DNA of 56,524 nucleotides from Hyphomonas oceanitis SCH89. Its GTDB lineage: Bacteria; Pseudomonadota; Alphaproteobacteria; Caulobacterales; Hyphomonadaceae. Both the position numbers and the translations under genes were made by a program. The notes below the pieces were generated by a model. It was not told the origin of the DNA. It was given only the letters and a program-made list of their open reading frames with translations, and made no database searches. Positions 25,749 to 35,270 of the stretch are shown piece after piece (within the stretch, counting starts at the first letter, position 1; the number at the start of each line of letters is the position of its first letter). Where the stretch lies: contig NZ_ARYL01000027.1 in NCBI RefSeq assembly GCF_000685295.1, forward strand, positions 1 to 56,524, read 5' to 3'.

Positions 25749-26660
25749 ATGGCAATTCCCTACGTCCGCGGCATCGAATTCGAATATGGCGAGGTCCAGC
25801 AGGTCTCACCGCTGATCCGCCGTGTCATCGCCAACAATCCGGGCCCGTTCACCTATGTCGGCACAGGCGTCTACATTGTGGGCCATGGAGAGGTTGCGGT
25901 CATCGATCCCGGCCCGATGGACGAGACGCATTTTGCCGCCCTGAAGAAAGCCCTCGAAGGCGAGACCGTGACGCACGTTCTGGTCACGCATGGCCATTCT
26001 GACCATTCTCCGCTCGCCATGCCGATGGCCGAATGGGCTGGCTGCAAGACCTATGCGAAGAATTGCGGTGTGCCGACGGCCAAGGGCGAACTCGGCAGCG
26101 CTGACGATCTTGGCTTCATGCCCGATGTCATGGTCGGTGACGGCGACACGTTCTCCGGCCCCGGCTGGACGATCGACGTGATCGAGACGCCGGGCCATAC
26201 CTGCAACCACCTCTGTTTTGCCCTGCGCGAAGAGAATGCCTGCCTCTCCGGTGATCATATCATGGGCTGGTCCACGACCGTCGTTGCGCCGCCGGATGGC
26301 GACATGGCCGACTATATGGACAGTCTCGAGAAGATCCGTGTGAAGGGTTTCGACACGCTGTGGCCGACGCATGGCGACCCCGTGCGCGGCAAGGACTTCG
26401 TCAACGAGTTCATCACGGAATACGCCAAGCACCGTCGCGCCCGCGAAGCGGCGATCCTCGAACACCTGCGAAACGGTCAAACGTCTATCCCGGCCATGGT
26501 CGAGATCATGTATGCCGATGTCGAGAAACGCCTCCACCCTGCGGCGGCCATGTCTGTGCTCGGCCACATGATCGCGCTCATCAAGACCGGTGTCGTGGTC
26601 TCGCCTGATGCGGAGCCCACCGTGCGGTCACGTTTCGAACTCGTCCGCACGGCGGCCTGA
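25749..26660 (+). CDS. Metallo-beta-lactamase-fold hydrolase
   Basis: A 303-residue MBL-fold protein with the full dinuclear metal set: VTHGHSDHS (HxHxDH), a later His in ETPGHTCNH, Asp in LSGDHIMGW, and the last His in LWPTHGDPV. The C-terminal ~80 residues are helical and resemble the winged-helix tail (BLACT_WH) of LACTB2-like hydrolases. No signal peptide, hence cytoplasmic. It could hydrolyse a thioester, phosphoester or RNA; the sequence does not decide. It is likely co-transcribed with the preceding ATP-grasp-like gene. It converges with the DUF3604 gene, with 8 bases between stops. Confidence 0.9.
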   Translation: MAIPYVRGIEFEYGEVQQVSPLIRRVIANNPGPFTYVGTGVYIVGHGEVAVIDPGPMDETHFAALKKALEGETVTHVLVTHGHSDHSPLAMPMAEWAGCKTYAKNCGVPTAKGELGSADDLGFMPDVMVGDGDTFSGPGWTIDVIETPGHTCNHLCFALREENACLSGDHIMGWSTTVVAPPDGDMADYMDSLEKIRVKGFDTLWPTHGDPVRGKDFVNEFITEYAKHRRAREAAILEHLRNGQTSIPAMVEIMYADVEKRLHPAAAMSVLGHMIALIKTGVVVSPDAEPTVRSRFELVRTAA

Positions 26661-26668
26661 GGCCTAGT

Positions 26669-28588
26669 TTACTCGCCAGAATAGCCCCCATACCAGATCG
26701 GCGACGACCAGGCGCGCTCCTGCAGCATTTTCGGCAATTCCGGATTAGGCGGCGTGCCTGCACGCTCCGCATCCCAGGTTGACCAGCGACAGGTCGGGTT
26801 TTCCAGCACACGCACATAATAGGCCGCTTCAAGGTCCGGCGCGAAATCCGGGTCCTGCCAGTAGGCTTTCAGTTCGCTGGCGCCGCTGCCAGGCTTAGTG
26901 CTGCAATCGGAAATGTCGACGCTGGCCCCATTGTCCGGGCAGCGATGGGTTGTCGCATCCGGAACGGCGCCGCCGGAACAGGCGACATCGTGAACGGCCT
27001 CGTGCGTTTCTCCGCCATCGGACCAGACTTTCACGACCTGCGCCCGTTGCAGCGGCGCGCTCAGCGGATCGCGGATCGCCCAGACAAGGAAGCCCGGTGC
27101 AGCATCGCCGCTGACCTTCTCAAGCTGGCCGCCCATCGGCACGCCCTCCGCATAGGCTGTTTCAAGCAGCGCAGCCGAGCCCAGCATTTCGGGCGCGTAA
27201 TCCATGCCGGCAAAGAAGCGCACCTTCATGCGCGGGCCGGATGTGCCGAAGGTTTCCTTGCGCCGCATGGCGTCGAAAATGGCCTCGCGCGTGTTGGACT
27301 CGGCCCAGACACCGGCCAAGCCGCTGGAGCTGAACTGCGTCGCGGTGATCTGCCGTCTGGTGCTCGGGTCTTCGGCGCCCTCCCATGTCGCGGCGCCGTT
27401 TGGCGGAACGGATCGGCGGGCTTCGGGGCTGGCACCGTCCTGGGGTGTCTTGCCCCAATGGAATTCCTCGACCAGCGAGGCCGCCGCAACATGCGTGTCG
27501 CTGGAGCTGATGAGGCCGAACTTGAAGGGGTTGAAGCCCTCGGTTTCCTGCAACGCCAGGCCGGCCTTGTAGGCGGGGCGAACAAAGTCGCCTGCGCTGG
27601 GCGTCGACTTGACCGTGCTGCCGATGAAATACTCGTACTGTTCGAAATCGGCCCATTCATCATTGGGCGACAGGGTGGGGGCGGTTTCCGACGTGCCCTT
27701 GACCTGTGACACTTCCACAAGTGGCTCGTTGCGCATGCGGGTCGTGGCATAGCCAGCGGTCAGGGGCTCGCCCTTGTATGTCTGCAGGGCGAACATCTGG
27801 CCGTTCGAGGCATTCGAATTATGCGGGATCGCAAGCACATCCCGGCCGTCTGCGCGCTCGGTCTCCATCCAGGCCCAAAGGTCTTCCGGATTGGTGGAAT
27901 CGAGCGTCGAGAACAGGCGCGCGGGCGCCTCGCCACGGAAGATGACGTTGCGGTGCAGGTTCGCAGCGGCGGCCGGGCCATCGCCGGGAACCGGCAGCAT
28001 GGAGGTGAATTCATAGCCCGAAAATGCGGTGAACTTGCCCGGCTCATTGTTGCCTTCAGCCGAGGCGATCGTCGCGGCCCAGACGGAATCGATGAGGTCG
28101 CGGTCATAGATTTCCTCAATCTCCTGTCCTGTCACCACGGTCATCCCAACGCGCAGGAAGGACGTGCCGGGATCGGTGGCGTCCGGGCCGAACACCGATT
28201 GCGCCAGGGCTGTCTGCGAGAGGGGGGACGAGGCCGTGTCCATCGCAGGGACCACGCCGAGATATTCGCCATGGTCCGTGACAGCGAGGAAGTCGAGCGG
28301 CGGGCCGGCGAGCTTGATGTCATAACCCGCCGGATGCCGGATCGCTTCGCCCTTGGCGAAGCGGTAGGCATCATCGGGCGTCGCCCTTACGCCGAAGATA
28401 TAGGCGTCGAAGGAATTGCTGGTATGGACATGGACGTCGCCGAAATAGGCATTCCGTGTCGGGTTGGCGTCGACCGTGGCGGTGGCCGGGGGCGGCGGGG
28501 CCGCCTCAAGATCCGTCGTGATCTGCGTACTGGGCGCGCATGCGGCCAGGGCGAGGGCGGGCAGGGCCCATCCCGTAAATCTGCTCAT
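26669..28588 (-). CDS. DUF3604 (PHP-like) lipoprotein
   Basis: A 639-residue protein covering the DUF3604 family over its length. It has a lipoprotein signal (LAACAP) and then the PHP-like metal motif YFGDVHVHTSNS near residue 48, with DFLAVTDHGEYLG and IPHNSNAS further on supplying more His/Asp ligands. The C-terminal part contains SSSDTHVAA and a terminal ERAWSSPIWY motif typical of the family. Members are predicted metal-dependent hydrolases of unknown substrate. GGAGG lies 7 bases before the ATG at 28588. The 88-base gap upstream leads to a small secreted-protein gene on the same strand. Confidence 0.88.
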   Translation of the reverse strand: MSRFTGWALPALALAACAPSTQITTDLEAAPPPPATATVDANPTRNAYFGDVHVHTSNSFDAYIFGVRATPDDAYRFAKGEAIRHPAGYDIKLAGPPLDFLAVTDHGEYLGVVPAMDTASSPLSQTALAQSVFGPDATDPGTSFLRVGMTVVTGQEIEEIYDRDLIDSVWAATIASAEGNNEPGKFTAFSGYEFTSMLPVPGDGPAAAANLHRNVIFRGEAPARLFSTLDSTNPEDLWAWMETERADGRDVLAIPHNSNASNGQMFALQTYKGEPLTAGYATTRMRNEPLVEVSQVKGTSETAPTLSPNDEWADFEQYEYFIGSTVKSTPSAGDFVRPAYKAGLALQETEGFNPFKFGLISSSDTHVAAASLVEEFHWGKTPQDGASPEARRSVPPNGAATWEGAEDPSTRRQITATQFSSSGLAGVWAESNTREAIFDAMRRKETFGTSGPRMKVRFFAGMDYAPEMLGSAALLETAYAEGVPMGGQLEKVSGDAAPGFLVWAIRDPLSAPLQRAQVVKVWSDGGETHEAVHDVACSGGAVPDATTHRCPDNGASVDISDCSTKPGSGASELKAYWQDPDFAPDLEAAYYVRVLENPTCRWSTWDAERAGTPPNPELPKMLQERAWSSPIWYGGYSGE

Positions 28589-28676
28589 GTTGTTTCCTCC
28601 CGTGTACCTTTTGCCGGTACTTGTGGGAGAGAGTGACGAATGGACCCTCGCTTGCCAAGGGAAAATCGAGGCGGCG

Positions 28677-29183
28677 CTATTGTTCCCGGCGAACCCGGAA
28701 GGCCATGCCGCCATCGATCTTCATCTTGTAGCTGCCAAGGGCGGCCGCATAAATACGGGCTTCGGAAGGATTTTTGGCGCGAATCCGCATGCCGTCATTC
28801 TGCACCCAGACCTGTCCGCCTTCGAGCGTGATACGCAACTTCCCTGCAGCGTCGCGGCTGACCGATTTCACGGCAAGCGTCACTTCGTCGAATTTTTCCT
28901 GCGAGCCGTCGTCATTCTTGAACCCGAAAGAGCGCAGGGACGGCATGGAGAATCCGAAGGTTTCGCGCTTGGCCTGCTCGACTTCGGCACGGGTGACCGT
29001 GGTCACTTCACCAGCCTCTTCAGCAGCTTTGAGGCGTCCGACGGCGGCGTCATAGCAGGCCAGGCGCTCGTCATTGCCGGTGATTTCGGCGCAGGCATAA
29101 ACGTCCCCGGTTGAGGCATTTTCTGCAATGGCAGGCAGCGAAACAAGGCAGATCGCGGCAATCGCGCTCAGGAATCGGGTCAT
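28677..29183 (-). CDS. Small secreted hypothetical protein
   Basis: A 168-residue protein with a clear Sec signal peptide (cut near AIA/E, residue 20). The mature N-terminus has YACAEITGNDERLACYDAAV, two Cys 13 residues apart. This Cys-containing, LACYDA-type segment recurs at the start of several proteobacterial secreted proteins, including some linked with type VI secretion, but nothing else here supports such a link. The C-terminal half is beta-rich (KLRITLEGGQVWVQND, then basic YKMKIDGGMAFRVRR). No function can be assigned. It is divergent from the OppA-type gene. Confidence 0.75.
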   Translation of the reverse strand: MTRFLSAIAAICLVSLPAIAENASTGDVYACAEITGNDERLACYDAAVGRLKAAEEAGEVTTVTRAEVEQAKRETFGFSMPSLRSFGFKNDDGSQEKFDEVTLAVKSVSRDAAGKLRITLEGGQVWVQNDGMRIRAKNPSEARIYAAALGSYKMKIDGGMAFRVRREQ

Positions 29184-29295
29184 TTCGGGGCGTCCTCCAT
29201 AATCGTTTTACGACGCAGGCTTCCCAAAGCTGCATCAGTCTGGCAGCAGTGTGGCAAATCTGGCGAGAGCCGGGAAGCCACCGGAGACAGGAAAC

Positions 29296-30921
29296 ATGTT
29301 GCTGAAATCCCTGATGAGTTCGACCCTCGCCGCTGCTTTGGCGCTCACACTGGCCGCTTGTGGCGGTGGTGGCAGCACAGCGGCCGACGATGTGCCGACC
29401 CTGCGCAGGGGTATTTCAGCCAAGGTCGACACGCTCGATCCACACAAGTCATCGGCCCAATGGGAGAATATTGTCATTGGCGACATGATGATCGGCCTGA
29501 TGACTCATGGCCAGGACGGCAAGCCGGTGAATGGCATGGCCGAAAGCTATGAAACCACCGACGATGGTCTGGTCTGGACCTTCCATCTGGGGGATTATGT
29601 GTGGTCGGACGGTGAGCCGGTGACGGCGGGTGACTTCGTTTATGCCCTGCGCCGCATCCAGAACCCGACGATCGCGTCGCAGTATGCGTCGCTGCTTTAC
29701 GTCATCAAGAATGCCGCCAAGGTGAATTCAGGGGAGATGGCGCCGGAAGAGCTTGGCGTGCGGGCCATTGATGACAAGACGCTTGAGGTCACGCTCGACT
29801 ATCCCGCGCCCTATTTGCCGGGCCTCCTGACCCATTACACGACCTATCCGGTACCTCAGCACGTCGTGGAGCAATATGGTGACGCCTGGATTCAGCCGGG
29901 CAACATCGTCACCAATGGCCCTTACAAGCTGGTCTACTGGCGCACCGGCGACCAGCTCGTGTCGGAAAAGAACCCGACGGGCTTCGGCGCCGCGGATGTC
30001 TGTTTCGATCGTATTGTGTATTACGAACTCGAGGACCAGACGGCCGTCGAGAACAAGATTGAAGCCGGCGAACTGGACATCAACAATGCATTCGATGGGG
30101 CCCGCAAGGCCGAGCTGGAACAGAAGTTCCCCGGCTGGCCGCATACTTCACCGTCCCTGATCACGACCTATTGGTCATTCAATTCCACGCAGCCGCCGTT
30201 CGACGATATCCGCGTTCGCAAGGCCCTTGCCATGGCGCTGGACCGGGAGTTCATCACGCGCAACGTGCTGACCTCCGGCTATGTGCCGGCTTATTCCATG
30301 GTGCCTCCGGGCATCGACAATTACGATGTCGAGCGCCCGTCCGTCGAATGGAAGGACATGCCCCGCGCAGACCGTCTCGCCGAAGCCCGGCGCCTGCTTG
30401 AGGAAGCGGGCTATGGCCCGAACAAGCCTTTCCGCTTTGAATTCATTCACCGCTCGACCGACGACAACCCCAAGGCCGCCCCGGTCGCGCAGCAGAACTG
30501 GGCCGAAATTGCCCCATGGGTTGATCCGGTCATCATCAAGCAGGACACCAAAGTGCTGTATGCCCGCCTGCGCCAGTCCGACTTCCAGGTCGCCGATGGC
30601 GCCTGGGTCGCCGATTATGATGATCCGCTGAACTTCCTGTACCTGCTGGAATCCAATACCGGCCAGCAGAACTATGGCCGCTACAAGAACCCGGAATATG
30701 ACGCGCTTCTGGCCAAGTCCAATGCTGAGATGGACCTGAAGACACGGGCCGAAACCTTTGCCGAGGCCGAACAGCTGATGCTGAACGACTATCCAATTAC
30801 GCCGATGTGGTTCCAGGTGACCAAGAATCTCGTCGATCCCACCCTGACGGGCTGGACCGACAATGCAGTGGATCAGCACCGTTCGCGCTACATCTGCCGG
30901 GAGGGCATGAAGGCCGAATAG
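29296..30921 (+). CDS. Peptide-binding lipoprotein of an ABC transporter, OppA-type
   Basis: A 541-residue periplasmic solute-binding lipoprotein (lipobox LAAC, Cys22). SBP_bac_5 features: LRRGISAKVDTLDPHKSSAQ at the mature N-terminus, WTFHLGDYVWSDGEPVTAGDFVYALRR, NGPYKLVYWRTGD, and RKALAMALDREFITRNV. It would deliver oligopeptides to an Opp permease; the OppB/OppC pair lies 5-7 kb away on the other strand and is a possible partner. GGAG lies 9 bases before the ATG at 29296. The DUF3667 gene follows after 24 bases. Confidence 0.92.
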   Translation: MLLKSLMSSTLAAALALTLAACGGGGSTAADDVPTLRRGISAKVDTLDPHKSSAQWENIVIGDMMIGLMTHGQDGKPVNGMAESYETTDDGLVWTFHLGDYVWSDGEPVTAGDFVYALRRIQNPTIASQYASLLYVIKNAAKVNSGEMAPEELGVRAIDDKTLEVTLDYPAPYLPGLLTHYTTYPVPQHVVEQYGDAWIQPGNIVTNGPYKLVYWRTGDQLVSEKNPTGFGAADVCFDRIVYYELEDQTAVENKIEAGELDINNAFDGARKAELEQKFPGWPHTSPSLITTYWSFNSTQPPFDDIRVRKALAMALDREFITRNVLTSGYVPAYSMVPPGIDNYDVERPSVEWKDMPRADRLAEARRLLEEAGYGPNKPFRFEFIHRSTDDNPKAAPVAQQNWAEIAPWVDPVIIKQDTKVLYARLRQSDFQVADGAWVADYDDPLNFLYLLESNTGQQNYGRYKNPEYDALLAKSNAEMDLKTRAETFAEAEQLMLNDYPITPMWFQVTKNLVDPTLTGWTDNAVDQHRSRYICREGMKAE

Positions 30922-30945
30922 GGCTCAGCGTCGCGGGAGGGCGGC

Positions 30946-32019
30946 ATGGAGCATGACATCGAAGCAGCTGGCGCTGCCTCCCTTGGGGGTCTGTCCAAGG
31001 GGGCGCATCACCCGGTGAATTCCGGCCAGCCGTGCGAGAATTGCGGCGTGGTGGTGCCCGACCGCTTCTGCTCGGCCTGCGGCCAGCTCGCCTCCAGCTT
31101 CCACCGGCCTCTATGGGCGCTGGTGACCGAGAGCATCGCCGACATGTTTGCGCTGGACGGGCGGCTCCTCCGGTCGCTGCCCATGCTGATGTTCCGTCCG
31201 GGGCGGATGACGCGCAACTATCTTGATGGCAAGCGGGCACGCTATGTGCCGCCGTTCCGCATGTTCCTGCTGGCATCGGTGATCTTCTTCCTGACGATCT
31301 TCACGATGAACGATACGCAGCGCTGGTTCGAGGGCTGGACATTCGACCCGTACAGCAAGAGCGGCATGGACTTCTCCCCCAGCGCAATTGACGCGGCCCT
31401 GGAAGCGCCGCCGGCTGACGCGCCTGCGGGTCCCGAAACGCCACCAGTGGATGACGTCGTTGCGGACAGCGTGCGGTTTGCCGACATCATGCAGCCGGAC
31501 GGCACGATCGACCGGGCCAAGTTGCACGAAATGGTCAAGCAGCAGGCAAGTCCGGGGACGACAGATGCGGAGCTCAGGACCAGTTATCTCGCTGCCGACA
31601 AGGCCGCAACCGTTTACGAGAACCAGGACCGTTTCGGCGTTAGGTTGCGGCAATGGGCACCGCGCTTCAGTCTTCTCTTCCTGCCGGTTTTCGCGCTACT
31701 GTTGACGCTGATGTACGCTTGGTGGCGCAAGTTCTATGTATTTGACCACCTTGTCGCCAGCCTGCACTTCCAGACGTTCCTGTATATTCTGGGGACACTT
31801 GTGCTGCTCTTTACGGCCATTTTCCCCCATTTGGCCTATGCGGCGCCCGGAGCGGCTCTTCTGGCAGTTTTTGTTTATATTTACAGGATGTTAAGGGTAA
31901 TTTACGGCTCTGGTCTTGTCGCGTCCCTGCTCGGCGCTACCATCCTCCTGATTTTCAGCATGATATTGCTCGTCAGCCTTGCTGTCGGCCTAGTCATTCT
32001 CAGCTTCGTGCTCACCTGA
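30946..32019 (+). CDS. DUF3667-type membrane protein with zinc ribbon
   Basis: A 357-residue protein beginning with a short zinc-ribbon-like knuckle: PCENCGVVVPDRFCSACGQ near residues 26-44 (CxxC and CxxC). It continues with the conserved block of about 50 residues ending KRARYVPPFRMFLLASVIFFL, then a soluble loop and three to four more hydrophobic helices. This layout is the DUF3667 family of inner-membrane proteins of unknown function. The gene follows OppA on the same strand. The 181 bases downstream hold the TonB-receptor promoter region. Confidence 0.82.
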   Translation: MEHDIEAAGAASLGGLSKGAHHPVNSGQPCENCGVVVPDRFCSACGQLASSFHRPLWALVTESIADMFALDGRLLRSLPMLMFRPGRMTRNYLDGKRARYVPPFRMFLLASVIFFLTIFTMNDTQRWFEGWTFDPYSKSGMDFSPSAIDAALEAPPADAPAGPETPPVDDVVADSVRFADIMQPDGTIDRAKLHEMVKQQASPGTTDAELRTSYLAADKAATVYENQDRFGVRLRQWAPRFSLLFLPVFALLLTLMYAWWRKFYVFDHLVASLHFQTFLYILGTLVLLFTAIFPHLAYAAPGAALLAVFVYIYRMLRVIYGSGLVASLLGATILLIFSMILLVSLAVGLVILSFVLT

Positions 32020-32092
32020 GGCAGGAAATACCCTCAACTGAGGCAAATAAACCACACCCTGAATCTAATAATGACGGAAAGGTAACGGCGCG

Positions 32093-32122
32093 TTGACGGC
32101 TACGTGACGAAAGCCCTATTGA
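32093..32122 (+). promoter_or_regulatory. Candidate sigma-70 promoter of the TonB-dependent receptor
   Basis: TTGACG at 32093 is followed after 18 bases by TATTGA at 32117, giving a plausible -35/-10 pair about 80 bases before the GTG start. The -35 is a good match, the -10 only moderate. No riboswitch consensus was seen in the 5' leader. Confidence 0.4.
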
Positions 32123-32200
32123 TACTGCCAAGTTCCGGAATCAGGGGTCCGGAACGCGCCTTGTGAGGAGGCGCCATTTTCAATCATTGGAGGTACCAAC

Positions 32201-35200
32201 GTGAACGGGAATACTATTAAGTCCCGCCTGCTTGCCTCGTCCGTATTCGCGGGCGTTGCATTCATGGCATCGGCGAGCATACTCGCCACCGCACAAGAAG
32301 CAGATCCGGCAGTCGATACCGTCGCAGCGCCAGCCGCTGAAGACACCACTGCCCGTCAGGCAACTGTCTATGTCACCGGCACGCGCATCCAGAGCCCGGG
32401 CGTCGTTTCGTCCAGCCCGATCGCGACGGTTGGCCGTGCAGAGCTTGAAGTTGCTCAGACTGTTGAAGTCGAGCGTCTCTTCAAAGACCTGCCGATCACT
32501 GTCCCAGGCGACGGTCAGAACACAAACAACGGTACGGCCGGTGCAACCACCGTCAACCTGCGCGCCCTCGGCACGCAGCGCAGCCTGATCCTTGTTGACG
32601 GCAAGCGCATGACCCCGTTCGACGTGAACGGTCAGGTCGACGTTTCCGCCATCCCGGTGAACATGCTCGAGCGCGTTGACGTCGTCACCGGCGGTGCTTC
32701 CGCTGTTTACGGTTCGGACGCCATGGCTGGTGCGATCAACTTCATCACCCGTCAGGACTTTGCTGGCGTTGAAGTCGACTCCAAGTACACCGTCACCGAA
32801 GAGGGCGACGGCCAGATCTATGATATCGCAACGCTCTTCGGCGCCAACTTCGACGGCGGCCGTGGGAACGTGACGGTTTCGATGGGTCACACCGATCGTA
32901 AACCTGTTCTGCTCGGCGACCGTGAACTCGGTCTCTTCGGCATCGCGACGTCCGAAGGCCCGAACGAAGGCGGCGCACCTGCTTCGCCAGAAGCAAACTG
33001 CGACAACCCAGACACCACGGCGTTCAGTTCAGGTGTTGGTTCGACCACAACGATCCCAACGACACTCGATCTGACCGGCGGCTCGCTGCAAATCCGTAAC
33101 GACGGCACAGTTGGCCCACGTTGCTCGCGCTTCAACTTCAACCCGTTCAACTATTACCAGACGCCACAACAGCGCTACAACGCGTTCACGACGGCACGGT
33201 ATGAAATCACGCCGAACATCGAGGCCTATGCACGTGCATCGTTCTCGTCGATCAACGTGACGCAACAGGTTGCTCCATCGGGCGTGTTCGGTAACGTCTT
33301 TGAAGTTCCATTGCAGAACCCGTTCCTGTCTGATCCAGCTCGCACGGCGATCCTCGGCCAGATCAACACGTTCCTCGCCGGCAACCCAGCTGTTGGTTTT
33401 GATGACGTCGGCGTGAACGACCTCAACGACAACGGCATCTTTGACGATCAGGACTCGATAACAGTTCCTATCCGTCGTCGTACAACCGAACTCGGCACAC
33501 GTTCGACTTCCTATGACAGCAACACATTCCAGATCCTCACGGGCCTCCGTGGCGATCTCGACAATGGCTGGAACTATGACATCTCGTTCGCGCACGGCGA
33601 ATCCGACCGTACGAACACGAGCGCTGGCTATAGCAACGTTGCAAACATCGCGACGGCTCTGAACACGATCAGCGCCGACACATGTACGACACCTGGTGGT
33701 TCGACGACCGACGGCTGTGTGCCGCTCGATCTCTTCTCGACCGGTTTTGGTTCGATTACGCCAGCCATGGCTGCCTACGCGGGCGCAACGGCTCTCGAAA
33801 AGCGTAACTACACGCAGAACGTTGCTTCCGCCTCGATCTCGGGTCCGGTTGAAATGCTGACGTCGCCTTTCGCTGACAGCCCGCTCCAGTTCGCACTTGG
33901 CACAGAGTACCGTGAAGAAAGCGGCTCGACCACGCCTGACGAATGCTTGAAGCTGGCTCCAACCAGCTGCCTCGGCGGCGCCGGTGGTAACCTGCTTCCT
34001 GTTTCGTCGTCCTTCGACGTGATCGAACTCTTTGCTGAAACGATCGTGCCACTGATCAGCGGCAAGCAGTTTGCACAAGACGTGAGCCTCGAGCTCGGCG
34101 GCCGTATCTCCGACTACTCGTCGGTTGGTCAGAACGAAACCTGGAAGGCCGGTGTCAACTGGGCTCTTACAGACTCGTTCCGCGTTCGTGTCATGCAACA
34201 GAAAGCTGTTCGTGCACCAAACATCGGTGAGCTTGGTTCGCCAATCACCACCGGTCTCGGCGATGCGTCGTTCGACCCATGCTCCGATGGCAACCCGAAC
34301 GCAATCGATGCCGATCTCGCAGCACTCTGCGTCGCGACAGGTGTGAACCCTGCGCTCGTGGGTATTGTTGGTGACATCGTGTCGGGCCAGATCAACCAGT
34401 TCCAAGGTTCGGATCCGAACGCTCTGCCTGACGCAGAAACGGCTGATACGTTCACAGCTGGTTTCGTGTATCAGCCGGGCTTCAACCTGGGTCCGCTTCA
34501 GGGCACCACGATCTCGCTTGACTACTATGACATCGAAATCTCCGACTACATTGACGCGTTCAAGCCTCAGGAAGTTCTGGACCAGTGCTATATCGTCGGT
34601 AACCTCGAAGAGTGCGCCAAGATCAACCGTATCGGTGGCTCGCTTGCAACGGCCGGTTCGGGCGTCGACACTTACACGACCAACCTGGACTATATCCGTA
34701 CGGAAGGTGTCGACCTCGTCGCATCGACCGGTCTGGATTTCGACCAGTACGGCGCGCTTGACTTCTCGTTCTACGGTAGCTTCCTGATGACTCAGGAAAG
34801 CCTGTCCAAGGAAGGTCTTGACCCGATTGATTGCCTCGGCAAGTTCGGTAACGACTGCTACCCGACCCCTGAATTCCGCTTCCAACAGCGCACCAGCTGG
34901 AGCATGGGCCCTGCAAGCCTCTCGCTCAACTGGCGTCACCTCGGCGAAGTCGAAATTCAGGACAGCCAGAAGGCAAACACGTTTGACGGCTTCGAGAAAA
35001 TCAAGGCTCAGGACTACTTCGACCTGACCGGCAGCTATCAGATCAACGACATGGTTGGCCTCACCGTTGGTGTCCGCAACCTGTTCGAAGAAGATTTGCC
35101 AGTCGTTGGTAACGAAGCTGGTTCGACGGATGCGAACTCGGGTAACACGTTCCCAAGCACGTACGACGTCTTCGGCCGTACCTACACGATCGGCCTGAAA

Positions 35201-35212
35201 GCCACTTTCTAG
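32201..35212 (+). CDS. TonB-dependent outer-membrane receptor
   Basis: A 1003-residue receptor with signal peptide (cut near ATA/Q, about residue 31), an N-terminal VYVTGTRI segment, a plug domain (about 50-185; VNLRALGTQRSLILVDGKR, then GGASAVYGSDAMAGAINFITR) and a long beta-barrel ending TYTIGLKATF with terminal Phe. Several extracellular-loop cysteine pairs are visible. Conserved DYYDIEISDYIDAF marks the Caulobacterales/sphingomonad-type receptor group, whose substrates range from siderophores to oligosaccharides and peptides. The start is GTG with GGAGG upstream. Codon choice (frequent CGT, GTT, CCA) is like the ribosomal genes, implying strong expression. A strong intrinsic terminator follows. 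Confidence 0.93.
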   Translation: MNGNTIKSRLLASSVFAGVAFMASASILATAQEADPAVDTVAAPAAEDTTARQATVYVTGTRIQSPGVVSSSPIATVGRAELEVAQTVEVERLFKDLPITVPGDGQNTNNGTAGATTVNLRALGTQRSLILVDGKRMTPFDVNGQVDVSAIPVNMLERVDVVTGGASAVYGSDAMAGAINFITRQDFAGVEVDSKYTVTEEGDGQIYDIATLFGANFDGGRGNVTVSMGHTDRKPVLLGDRELGLFGIATSEGPNEGGAPASPEANCDNPDTTAFSSGVGSTTTIPTTLDLTGGSLQIRNDGTVGPRCSRFNFNPFNYYQTPQQRYNAFTTARYEITPNIEAYARASFSSINVTQQVAPSGVFGNVFEVPLQNPFLSDPARTAILGQINTFLAGNPAVGFDDVGVNDLNDNGIFDDQDSITVPIRRRTTELGTRSTSYDSNTFQILTGLRGDLDNGWNYDISFAHGESDRTNTSAGYSNVANIATALNTISADTCTTPGGSTTDGCVPLDLFSTGFGSITPAMAAYAGATALEKRNYTQNVASASISGPVEMLTSPFADSPLQFALGTEYREESGSTTPDECLKLAPTSCLGGAGGNLLPVSSSFDVIELFAETIVPLISGKQFAQDVSLELGGRISDYSSVGQNETWKAGVNWALTDSFRVRVMQQKAVRAPNIGELGSPITTGLGDASFDPCSDGNPNAIDADLAALCVATGVNPALVGIVGDIVSGQINQFQGSDPNALPDAETADTFTAGFVYQPGFNLGPLQGTTISLDYYDIEISDYIDAFKPQEVLDQCYIVGNLEECAKINRIGGSLATAGSGVDTYTTNLDYIRTEGVDLVASTGLDFDQYGALDFSFYGSFLMTQESLSKEGLDPIDCLGKFGNDCYPTPEFRFQQRTSWSMGPASLSLNWRHLGEVEIQDSQKANTFDGFEKIKAQDYFDLTGSYQINDMVGLTVGVRNLFEEDLPVVGNEAGSTDANSGNTFPSTYDVFGRTYTIGLKATF

Positions 35213-35236
35213 GCTTTCTGACCTAACCAAAATCGG

Positions 35237-35270
35237 AAACGGCGGTCCTTCGGGGCCGCCGTTTTCTTTT
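35237..35270 (+). terminator. Intrinsic terminator after the TonB-dependent receptor
   Basis: A 12-bp stem (AAACGGCGGTCC with GGGGCCGCCGTTT, one G-T pair) around a TTCG tetraloop is followed by a T-rich run. It sits 24 bases after the receptor stop and ends that transcript. Confidence 0.9.

Noticed and set aside
29220..29295. Cobalamin or other riboswitch before OppA
   Set aside because: A GGGAAGCC-like string occurs, but the other conserved boxes are missing and the region is too short.
33029..35230. 733-codon minus-strand frame opposite the TonB-dependent receptor
   Set aside because: An antisense shadow of a strongly biased gene; no signal peptide, no family resemblance.
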